Assembly (NCBI GenBank): GCA_032027045.1
Contig: JAVSMU010000001.1
Location: forward strand, 2,182,039-2,246,038
Length of the DNA: 64,000 bases
Reading direction: 5' to 3'
DNA from: Truepera sp.
GTDB lineage: Bacteria > Deinococcota > Deinococci > Deinococcales > Trueperaceae
Shown: positions 8,044 through 15,162 of the stretch, piece after piece
How the letters are laid out: each line of letters begins with the position of its first letter
Numbering within the stretch: position 1 is the first letter of the stretch
Translations under genes and position numbers: made by a program
The notes under the pieces: generated by a model
The model's database searches: none
The model's input: only the letters and a program-made list of their open reading frames with translations
What the model was told of the DNA's origin: nothing

Positions 8044-9164
8044 ACATCGGCATTCCGAAAGAGATCAAGGCCCAGGAGTACCGCGTGGCCTGCACCCCCG
8101 GCTCCGTTCATGCGCTCGTCGGCGCCGGGCACCGCGTCGTCTTGGAGGCCGGCGCCGGACTGGGCTCGAGCTTCACCGACGACGAGTACCTTGACGCCGG
8201 CGCCGAGTTGGGCACGGCCGACGACGCCTGGGCGCAGCAGCTGGTGATGAAGGTCAAGGAGCCGGTGGCGTCGGAGTACCACTACCTTCGCGAAGGGCTG
8301 ATCCTGTTCACCTACTTGCACCTCGCGGCTGACGGGCCCCTCACCGAGGCCCTCGTCGCCAGCGGCGCCACGGCCGTGGCCTACGAGACCGTGCAGCTGC
8401 CCAACGGGTCACTGCCGCTCCTCACGCCCATGAGCGAGGTGGCCGGACGCATGGCGCCACAGGTCGGCGCCCACTTCCTGGAGCGAGCGCACGGCGGCAA
8501 GGGCGTGCTCTTGGCGGGCGTCCCCGGAGTGCAGACCGGGTCCATCACCATCCTTGGCGCGGGCGTGGTGGGCACGAACGCCGCCAAGCTGGCGCTCGGG
8601 CTGGGCGCCAGGGTGAACCTCCTCGACGTCAACCACGCGCGCCTGCAGTACCTCGACGACGTGTTCAACGGCCGCGTGCAGACGCTCTCCAGCAACGTGG
8701 GGAACATCCGCGAACTCCTCCCGACCACCGACCTGCTGATCGGCGCCGTCCTCATCCCCGGCGCCCGCGCCCCGCGCCTGGTCAGCCGCGACATGCTGAG
8801 CCTCATGAAACCGGGCACGGTCATCGTCGATGTGGCAGTGGATCAGGGCGGCTGCATCGAGACCATCCACCCCACCACGCACGAGAACCCCACCTACGAG
8901 GTCGACGGCGTCGTGCACTACGGCGTGGCCAACATGCCGGGCGCCGTGCCCAACACGAGCACCAGGGCCCTGTCCAACCAGACGCTGCCGTACGCCTTGC
9001 GCCTGGCGGCCTCGGGAACGGCCGCGCTGCTGGACGACCCGGCCTTCCTTAGCGGCCTCAACGTTCACGCGGGCAATATCACGCACCCCGCCGTCGGTCG
9101 GGCGCTCGGCGCGGCGACGCAGGACCCCGCGGCCGCGCTCCGGGCTCAGGCCGTGACCGCCTAG
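8040..9164 (+). CDS. ald: Alanine dehydrogenase
   Basis: 374 residues from ATG 8040 (weak AGGGAG 6 nt upstream; the ATG is overlapped by a small upstream ORF). Interconverts L-alanine and pyruvate plus ammonia with NAD. The N-terminus MNIGIPKEIKAQEYRVACTP is diagnostic, followed by a catalytic-type Lys in MKVKEP and the Rossmann motif ITILGAGVVGTNAAKLALGLG. The C-terminal region HYGVANMPGAVPNTSTRALS matches the family. The last codons form the first copy of a 31-bp tandem repeat that continues downstream. Confidence 0.96.
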   Translation: MNIGIPKEIKAQEYRVACTPGSVHALVGAGHRVVLEAGAGLGSSFTDDEYLDAGAELGTADDAWAQQLVMKVKEPVASEYHYLREGLILFTYLHLAADGPLTEALVASGATAVAYETVQLPNGSLPLLTPMSEVAGRMAPQVGAHFLERAHGGKGVLLAGVPGVQTGSITILGAGVVGTNAAKLALGLGARVNLLDVNHARLQYLDDVFNGRVQTLSSNVGNIRELLPTTDLLIGAVLIPGARAPRLVSRDMLSLMKPGTVIVDVAVDQGGCIETIHPTTHENPTYEVDGVVHYGVANMPGAVPNTSTRALSNQTLPYALRLAASGTAALLDDPAFLSGLNVHAGNITHPAVGRALGAATQDPAAALRAQAVTA

Positions 9165-9241
9165 ACCAAGGCCGGCTCAGGCCATGACCGCGTTGGCCCA
9201 ACCCGGCCCCGGCCGTAACCACCTAGGCCTACTCCGGCCCC
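9149..9241. repeat. Three imperfect 31-bp tandem repeats at the ald 3' end
   Basis: Copies begin at 9149, 9180 and 9211, each opening with GGCC(G/A)T(G/A)ACC. The first overlaps the last codons and stop of ald; the other two fill the gap to the convergent ruvA. They differ at many positions, so the duplication is old. No terminator-like T-run is visible here. Confidence 0.6.
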
Positions 9242-9263
9242 TGCCGGCGGTGGTGCCCCGGCC

Positions 9264-9854
9264 TCAGCGCAGGCGGCCGAGCGCCTTGCGGATGAGGGCC
9301 TCCGCCGGGTCGTCCGGGCCCTGCGCCACGAGTTCCGCAACCACGCCGCGCACCTGCGACTCGCGGTAACCGAGGGCGAGCAGGGCGGCAGCGGCGTCCT
9401 CGCCCGCTCCCTTCATCCCGCTAGCGGCACCGCCGGCGCCCAGGGCCAGGAGCTCGTCCGACAGCCGCCCCTTGAGCTCGACGACGATCCGCTCCGCGGT
9501 GCGTTTGCCGACGCCCGGGGCGCTCGTGAGCAGGCCGGGGTCTGCGTTCACCACCGCGGTCACGATCAGTGGCACCTGCAGGTGCGAGAGCAGCGCCAGC
9601 GCCAGCTTAGGCCCGATGCCCCCCACCTCCAACAGGCGCCTGAAGAGTTGCAACTGCTCGTTCATGTGGAAGCCGTAGAGGCTCGGCTGCTCGTCTCTCA
9701 CTATGAGCTGCGTGCGCAGGTGGATGGTCTCCCCCACCGCGCAGCGAGCCAGTGTGGAGCTTGGCGCCAGCACCTCGAGGCCAACGCCGCCCACCGCCAG
9801 CGTCACGCTGACCTCGCTGATCTCGGCCACCTGGCCGTCCAAGAAGGCGATCAC
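9264..9854 (-). CDS. ruvA: Holliday junction branch-migration protein RuvA
   Basis: 196 residues from GTG 9854. It binds four-way junctions and targets the RuvB helicase. Domain I begins MIAFLDGQVAEIS; the tandem helix-hairpin-helix motifs are visible as LLEVGGIGPKLALALL and LTSAPGVGKRTAERIVVELK; domain III is the C-terminal 50 residues (ALGYRESQVRGVVAELVAQ). The GTG overlaps the upstream stop by 4 bp (GTGA), so the gene is coupled to an FMN-enzyme-like ORF instead of the more usual ruvC. No ruvB in the window. Confidence 0.95.
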   Translation of the reverse strand: MIAFLDGQVAEISEVSVTLAVGGVGLEVLAPSSTLARCAVGETIHLRTQLIVRDEQPSLYGFHMNEQLQLFRRLLEVGGIGPKLALALLSHLQVPLIVTAVVNADPGLLTSAPGVGKRTAERIVVELKGRLSDELLALGAGGAASGMKGAGEDAAAALLALGYRESQVRGVVAELVAQGPDDPAEALIRKALGRLR

Positions 9855-10630
9855 GGTTCGTCGAAGAGGGGCGCGAAGAGCGAGTCGTAGCCGACGTCGC
9901 CAAGGTTGGCGCAGGCGGTCAACCGCATGGCGTACGCCAGCTCGGCGGCGAGGTCGGTGAGGTCGCGGTCGCCCTCGACCACCACCAGCTCGGCGCCTAC
10001 GGCGAGGTACCGCAGCACGTCGACGCCGTCGCGCACAGGTCCCCCGGCGGCGATCGTCACCATGCCTCCTACGGCGTCCACCACCTCCGGAAGCAGCTCG
10101 ATCGCGGCCGGGGCACCGACGCGCCTCCCGAGGCCGCCACTCACGACGACCCCGTCGGTCCCCGCCTCGGCGGCGACCTCCGCATCGGCCGCCGACGCCA
10201 CCCCGAACAGCCACAGCGGGCAGCCGGCCGCCGCCCTGAGTTCGGCGAGGTCCTCCCGGGAAAGCGGGCGCCACTCCACGCTCCCGAAGGGTGCGCCGTC
10301 GGCGAGGGGCGCCAGATCGATGCCCACGGCGGCCACGCGCTGCGCAGCCAGGAGCTTGACCTGCGAGAGCAACTCGGCCATCCCGCGCGGCTGCATGACG
10401 GCGAGCGTGGCGGCGGCGGGGTGCCTCTCGCCGCGCGTAAGCGCCACCTCGGCGGGCAGCGCGATCAGCTGCGTGCCTGCCACGCCGTCACCGCGGCGCC
10501 GGCGCGGCACGATCGGCGAGGACAGCGCGAGCCCGAAGGCATGAGCGGCCATGTCGACGCTCGTCACGTCGTGCAGGCCGCGCGGGAGGAACTGATAGCC
10601 GTCCAACGCGGCGAAATCGCGCTGTGTCAC
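9851..10630 (-). CDS. Degenerate alpha-hydroxy-acid dehydrogenase-like (FMN) protein
   Basis: 259 residues, about 90 shorter than active family members. The start (FLPRGLHDVTSVDMAAHAFG, then LALSSPI) and end (GAPAAIELLPEVVDAVGGMV, then VRDGVDVLRYLAVGA) follow the FMN-dependent L-lactate/glycolate oxidase barrel. Where active enzymes have SNHGGRQ with the catalytic His, this protein has SGGLGRR (Gly166), so it cannot use the known mechanism. The start is GTG 10630, 6 nt after a TATCAT box. The stop overlaps ruvA by 4 bp. Possible roles: a flavin-binding non-enzyme, or a decaying gene kept as the translational lead for ruvA. A type-2 IPP isomerase relative is a weaker alternative. Confidence 0.65.
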   Translation of the reverse strand: MTQRDFAALDGYQFLPRGLHDVTSVDMAAHAFGLALSSPIVPRRRRGDGVAGTQLIALPAEVALTRGERHPAAATLAVMQPRGMAELLSQVKLLAAQRVAAVGIDLAPLADGAPFGSVEWRPLSREDLAELRAAAGCPLWLFGVASAADAEVAAEAGTDGVVVSGGLGRRVGAPAAIELLPEVVDAVGGMVTIAAGGPVRDGVDVLRYLAVGAELVVVEGDRDLTDLAAELAYAMRLTACANLGDVGYDSLFAPLFDEP

Positions 10631-10636
10631 CGCTCG

Positions 10637-10642
10637 ATGATA
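10637..10642 (-). promoter_or_regulatory. Leaderless-type -10 box of the FMN-like/ruvA pair
   Basis: TATCAT with extended -10 TGC, 6 nt before GTG 10630 on the minus strand. Confidence 0.55.
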
Positions 10643-10694
10643 GCAAGCCTGCGCCCGCGGAGCCCGCGAGGGGAGTGGCGCCGGGGCCGTCTGG

Positions 10695-10700
10695 TAACAT
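10695..10700 (+). promoter_or_regulatory. Leaderless-type -10 box of the NatA-like gene
   Basis: TAACAT preceded by TGG, 7 nt before GTG 10708. This decides the start against the ATG at 10624, which lies inside the divergent gene. Confidence 0.55.
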
Positions 10701-10707
10701 CGCCGCC

Positions 10708-11460
10708 GTGTCCGAACTGATCTCCGTACGCGGCATCGACAAGAGCTTCGGCGCCGTCAAGGCGGTAGCCGACCTGAGCTTCTCGGTCTCGTCGGGCGAG
10801 GTCTACGGCCTCCTCGGGCCCAACGGAGCCGGCAAGACCACGACCCTGCGCATCCTCGCCACCCTCCTCACGCCCGACGCCGGCGAGGCCACCATCGCGG
10901 GCCACGACCTGAAGCGTGAGGGGGAGGCCATCCGCAGCACCATCGGCGTCGTCAACGGCGGCATGGGCCTCTACGACCGCCTCACCGGCCGCGAGATCCT
11001 CCACTACTTCGGTGGCCTTTACGGCATGAAGCGCGCCGACATCGACCGCCGCATCGAGGAACTGGACGAGCTCCTGCAACTGGGCGACACGCTGAGCCGG
11101 CGGGCCGGCGGCTACTCGACGGGCATGAAGCAGAAGATCGTGGTGGCCCGCGCCGTGCTGCACGACCCGACCATCATCTTCTTCGACGAGGCCACCAGCG
11201 GCCTGGACGTCGTTGCCCGCCGCGCGGTCATCGATTTCGTGAAGGCATACCCGAGCGCCGGCCGCGCCGTCATCTACTCCACTCACGTCATGGGCGAGGT
11301 GGAGGAGCTCTGCGACCGCGCCTGCATCATCTACCAGGGCCGCAAGATTGCCGAGGGCACCGTGAAGGAGCTGGCGGCGGCGGGCGAGGGCAAGGGTCTC
11401 GAGGACGCGTTCTTCCAGCTCATCAAGCGCTTCGACCTGTCGACGGGGGCGGCGGCGTGA
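10708..11460 (+). CDS. NatA-type ABC transporter ATP-binding protein
   Basis: 250 residues from GTG 10708. It energises the export permease encoded next. Walker A GPNGAGKTT, the signature-like GGYSTGMKQK (Gly-Tyr-Ser-Thr-Gly in place of LSGGQ), Walker B TIIFFDEATSGLD and the switch His (YSTHVMGEVEEL) are present. The signature and overall order fit the NatA sodium-extrusion/ABC-2 class. The stop overlaps the permease GTG by 4 bp. Confidence 0.93.
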   Translation: MSELISVRGIDKSFGAVKAVADLSFSVSSGEVYGLLGPNGAGKTTTLRILATLLTPDAGEATIAGHDLKREGEAIRSTIGVVNGGMGLYDRLTGREILHYFGGLYGMKRADIDRRIEELDELLQLGDTLSRRAGGYSTGMKQKIVVARAVLHDPTIIFFDEATSGLDVVARRAVIDFVKAYPSAGRAVIYSTHVMGEVEELCDRACIIYQGRKIAEGTVKELAAAGEGKGLEDAFFQLIKRFDLSTGAAA

Positions 11461-12683
11461 GGCCGGGGATCATCTCCCGCCTGGCGCGCAAGGAGATCGT
11501 CTCCACGCTGCGCGACACGCGCGCCATCGTGTCGAACCTGCTCATCCCCCTGCTCCTCGTTCCGCTGATGATGCTGGGCCTGCCACTCTTGCTGGGCGGC
11601 CTCTTCGAGCGCGAGCAGGTGACCGTCACCGAGGTGGGCGTGGTCGGCCTGGAGAACGCGCCCGCCAAGCTGCTCGAGGCGTTCAAGGCAGGCAACCTCG
11701 GGCTAAAGCCGGTCGACGACGCCACCCAGGCCGTGCAAGACGGCACCGTCACGGTTGCCGTAGTCGTGCCGGACGACATCGAGCGGCTCATCACGTCGGG
11801 CGGCAGCGCGCAGCTGGAACTCGTGTCCAAGGTCGGCAACATGAAGAGCGAGCTCAACGCCTCCAAGGTGCAGCAGGCGGTCAGCGCCTACCAGTCGGAG
11901 ATCGTGGCGGCGCGACTGCAGTCGGCCGGCCTCGACACGGCCGTCTTGCATCCGGTGACGGTGAAGACCGTCGATGCCAGCAGCAAGGCCGAGCGCAGCA
12001 GCGGCCAGCTCTCGTGGCTCATCCCGTTCTTCATCGCCATCTGGACGCTCACGGGCGGGCAGATGACCGCCATCGACGCCACGGCGGGCGAGAAGGAGCG
12101 GGGCACCCTCGAGGTCCTGCTCGTCGCGCCCGTGCGCCGCTCGGAGGTGGTGGCCGGCAAGTTCATCGCCACCATGCTCTTCGGCCTCAGCGCGGCGACC
12201 ATGGCGATCGTCGGCTTCTTGGTGGGCAGCCTCGTCATGCAGAGGGTGTTCGTGCCCCGCCTGGGTGACCAGGCCGACTCGATCGTGAGCGTCATGGGGG
12301 GCAGCATCGCCGTCGGGCCCCTCGCGATCGTCCAGCTCCTCGTCAGCGCGGTGCTCCTGGCCGCCTTCGTGTCGGCGCTCCTGCTCGGCGTGGCGATGTT
12401 CGCCCGCTCGTTCAAGGAGGCGCAGAGCTACGTGGCGCCGCTCTCGTTCCTCTTCATCCTGCCTGCGGTCGGGCTGCAGTTCAAGGACCTCATCGGCGTG
12501 TCCGACTCCGTCTACTACGTGCCAGTACTCAACACCTTGCTGCTAATGGACAACGTCGTGCGGGGCACCGCCGTCGGCAGCGAGATGCTCGTCACGTGGG
12601 CGGTCATGCTCGTGGCCGTCCTCATCTTGTTACGGTTCGCGCTCAGGAACTTCCAGCGCGAATCGGTGATCTTCAGGAGTTGA
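11457..12683 (+). CDS. NatB-type ABC-2 exporter permease
   Basis: 408 residues from GTG 11457 (GTGA overlap with the ATPase gene). One N-terminal membrane helix, an extracytoplasmic domain of about 150 residues (from REQVTVTEVG to about PVTVKTVDASSK), then five or six helices. The sequence GEKERGTLEVLLVAPVRRSE is characteristic of ABC-2/NatB permeases. The exported substrate (sodium, drug or lipid) cannot be read from sequence. Its 3' end overlaps the convergent malQ stop by 11 bp. Confidence 0.9.
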   Translation: MRPGIISRLARKEIVSTLRDTRAIVSNLLIPLLLVPLMMLGLPLLLGGLFEREQVTVTEVGVVGLENAPAKLLEAFKAGNLGLKPVDDATQAVQDGTVTVAVVVPDDIERLITSGGSAQLELVSKVGNMKSELNASKVQQAVSAYQSEIVAARLQSAGLDTAVLHPVTVKTVDASSKAERSSGQLSWLIPFFIAIWTLTGGQMTAIDATAGEKERGTLEVLLVAPVRRSEVVAGKFIATMLFGLSAATMAIVGFLVGSLVMQRVFVPRLGDQADSIVSVMGGSIAVGPLAIVQLLVSAVLLAAFVSALLLGVAMFARSFKEAQSYVAPLSFLFILPAVGLQFKDLIGVSDSVYYVPVLNTLLLMDNVVRGTAVGSEMLVTWAVMLVAVLILLRFALRNFQRESVIFRS

Positions 12684-14226
12684 GGTCGTCGGTGACCGAC
12701 TGGCGGTAGGGCGTGTCAGCGCCGCCGCTGCCCGGCAGGCGACCGTAGAGCACCGCCAGCTCGCGGAGCTGCGGCGCCACCCAGTAGGGCACGTCCGCCC
12801 AGTCGAACCGCCAGCTCCAGTTGCCCGAGGCGCTCCCCGGGGTGTTCATGCGCGCCTCGCTCCCCAGTCCCAGCACGTCCTGCAGGGGAGCCACTGCCGT
12901 TTCCGCCACGGAGGCCTGTGCCAGCCGCACCAGTTCCCAGGCCACGTTGGCGTCGTCCCTGGCCAGGTAGCGGCGCAGCATGTCGCGCTCGGCCTCGGAG
13001 GCCGTCTCGAACCAACCCACCGTCGTGTCGTTGTCGTGCGTTCCCGTGTAGACCACGCAGTCGCGGTCGTAGTTGTGGGGTAGGTAGGGGTCGTCGGCGT
13101 CGCCGGCGAAGGCGAACTGCAGCACCTTCATGCCGGGCAGGCCGTTGCCCAGGCGCAGCTCGTCGACGTCCGGCGTGATCACCCCGAGGTCCTCAGCCAC
13201 GAGGGGCAGCCGGCCCAGGGCCGCTGCCAGCGCGTCGAACAGCGCCTGCCCGGGACCCGGGCGCCAGCGGCCGTGCTCCGCCGTCGGCTCCGAGGCCGGG
13301 ATCTCCCAGTAGGCTGCAAATCCCCGGAAGTGGTCGATGCGCACCGTATCGACCAGCTCGAGGGCCGACCTCACGCGCGCCACCCACCAGGCGTAGCCGT
13401 CTTGCGCCATGACCTCCCAGCGGTAGAGGGGGTTGCCCCAGCGCTGGCCCGTCGCCGAGAAGTAGTCGGGAGGCACGCCGGCCACGACGGTCGGGCGGCC
13501 GTCGGCGCCCAGGTAGTACTGCTCGGGGTGAGCCCAGGCGTCGGCCGAGTCGAGCGCGACGAAGATCGGGATGTCGCCCAGCACGGCCACGTCCCGCTCG
13601 TTGGCGTACGCCCGCAGGCGCAGCCACTGCGAGTAGAACCAGTACTGCCATAGCTCGTGCTTGGCCATGGCGGGGGCCAGTTCGGACCCCGCGCGCGCCA
13701 GCGCGCCGGGGTCACGGTCGCGCAGTTCGTCGGGCCAGTCCGTCCAGGCGCGGCCGCCGTGGCGCTCCTTGAGCGCCATGAAGAGCGTGTAGTCGGCAAG
13801 CCAGCCGGCGTGCCTGGTCGCGAAAGCGGCCACCGCCCCTCGCTCCTCCGGCGTGGCCTTGGCCTCGAAGCGCTCGGCCGCCAGCGCCAGGAGCTGAAGC
13901 TTCTTGGGGATGAGCCCCCCGAACTCGACCGCTTCGCGCGGCAGGGCTCTAAGTGGCGCGAGCTCGTCCGCCGTCAGCAGGCCCTCGCCCTCCAGCTCGG
14001 CGAGGTCTATCAGGTAGTGGTTGCCCGCGAAGGCGCTGAAGCACTGGTAGGGGCTATCGCCGTAGCCCGTAGGGCCCAGCGGCATGACCTGCCAGATGCG
14101 CTGTCCGGCCGACTCGAGGAAGTCGACCCACGCGTACGCTTCGCGCCCCAGCTCGCCGATCCCGTGGGGTCCGGGCAAGGACGTGGGGTGCAAGATGACC
14201 CCCGCGCGCCGCGCGCCTAAGCTCAT
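12673..14226 (-). CDS. malQ: 4-alpha-glucanotransferase (amylomaltase)
   Basis: 517 residues from ATG 14226, chosen because it overlaps the upstream permease stop by 4 bp (ATGA). It transfers alpha-1,4-glucan chains between maltodextrins. The GH77 start ILHPTSLPGPHGIGELG, QVMPLGPTGYGDSPYQ, and the catalytic regions VRIDHFRGFAAYWEIP (Asp nucleophile), VAEDLGVITPDV (Glu acid/base) and YTGTHDNDTTVGW are all present. The end overlaps the convergent exporter gene by 11 bp. A glycogen/maltodextrin role is expected; no glycogen genes are nearby. Confidence 0.95.
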   Translation of the reverse strand: MSLGARRAGVILHPTSLPGPHGIGELGREAYAWVDFLESAGQRIWQVMPLGPTGYGDSPYQCFSAFAGNHYLIDLAELEGEGLLTADELAPLRALPREAVEFGGLIPKKLQLLALAAERFEAKATPEERGAVAAFATRHAGWLADYTLFMALKERHGGRAWTDWPDELRDRDPGALARAGSELAPAMAKHELWQYWFYSQWLRLRAYANERDVAVLGDIPIFVALDSADAWAHPEQYYLGADGRPTVVAGVPPDYFSATGQRWGNPLYRWEVMAQDGYAWWVARVRSALELVDTVRIDHFRGFAAYWEIPASEPTAEHGRWRPGPGQALFDALAAALGRLPLVAEDLGVITPDVDELRLGNGLPGMKVLQFAFAGDADDPYLPHNYDRDCVVYTGTHDNDTTVGWFETASEAERDMLRRYLARDDANVAWELVRLAQASVAETAVAPLQDVLGLGSEARMNTPGSASGNWSWRFDWADVPYWVAPQLRELAVLYGRLPGSGGADTPYRQSVTDDLNS

Positions 14227-15161
14227 TCGTTCCACGCCTTGCCGAGGCCCTTGGGCGCGACCGAGCGGCCCACGAAGCCCGCCAGCACGAGCATGGTGAG
14301 GATGTACGGCAGGCTCTGGACGACTGTGGGCGGCAGCAGCTTGCCGCCGCCTAACAGGACCTCCGTGGCCTGGAAGGCACCGAAGAGCAGCGTGGCCCCC
14401 AGCACTCCGAGCGGGTGCCACTTGCCGAAGATGAGGGCCGCCAGTGCGATGAAGCCGCGGCCCCCGGACATCTCGCTGATGAACTGGTTGAGGTTGCCTA
14501 TCGACAGGTAGGCGCCTCCCAACCCCGCCAGGACGCCCGAGAGCATGACGCCGGTGTAGCGCATGCGGGTGACGCTGATGCCTAAGGAGTCGGCGGCCTC
14601 GGGATGCTCGCCCACGGAGCGCAGGCGCAGGCCGAAGGGCGTCCGGAACACCACGAACCACACGACGGGCACGAGCAGAAACGCGACGTAGACCAGCACG
14701 CTGAACTTGAGGCTGGGGACGCCGAACAGCATGAACTCGGGCAGGCGGTTGCGAACGGTATCGGAAGTGGCCGTGTTGTGGTACAGGCCCATCAGGACGA
14801 CGGCGGGGATGCCGAGGCCCATGAGGTTGATGGCCGTGCCGGAGATGATCTGGTCGGCCTTGTACTTGATGGAGACCAGCGCGTGGATGCCGGCGACCAG
14901 GGCGCCCAACCCCATGGCAGCCAGCAGGCCGAGCCACGGGGCGAACCATACGCGGGCGTTGGCGTTCGCGGCCAGGTAGGGCGCCTCCACGAGCTGCGTG
15001 ACGATGGCGGCGGCCATGGCGCCGAAGAGGATGATGCCTTCCAGTGCGATGTTCACGATGCCGGACCGCTCGCTCATGAGGCCGCCGAGGGCTGCCAACA
15101 GCAGCGGCGTCGTCGCGCGGAGCATCGACGAGGCGAGGGCCAGCAGTAGGACGACGTCCAC
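14223..15161 (-). CDS. ABC transporter permease, nucleoside/simple-sugar type (second permease)
   Basis: 312 residues, eight or more membrane helices. The N-terminus LRATTPLLLAALGGLMSERS then GIVNIALEGIILFGAMAAA is characteristic of the BPD_transp_2 permeases of BmpA-type nucleoside importers (YufQ/NupQ class). The conserved GLRLRSVGEHPEAADSLGIS loop is present. It follows the larger permease by one base and overlaps malQ by 4 bp. Neither the ATPase nor the lipoprotein binding protein is in this window. Confidence 0.88.
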   Translation of the reverse strand: MDVVLLLALASSMLRATTPLLLAALGGLMSERSGIVNIALEGIILFGAMAAAIVTQLVEAPYLAANANARVWFAPWLGLLAAMGLGALVAGIHALVSIKYKADQIISGTAINLMGLGIPAVVLMGLYHNTATSDTVRNRLPEFMLFGVPSLKFSVLVYVAFLLVPVVWFVVFRTPFGLRLRSVGEHPEAADSLGISVTRMRYTGVMLSGVLAGLGGAYLSIGNLNQFISEMSGGRGFIALAALIFGKWHPLGVLGATLLFGAFQATEVLLGGGKLLPPTVVQSLPYILTMLVLAGFVGRSVAPKGLGKAWNE

Positions 15162-15162
15162 G

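Noticed and set aside
14227-14949. Upstream extension of malQ into the permease gene
   Set aside because: The extension is Arg/Pro-rich shadow sequence; the ATGA at 14226 and the conserved GH77 start fix the N-terminus.
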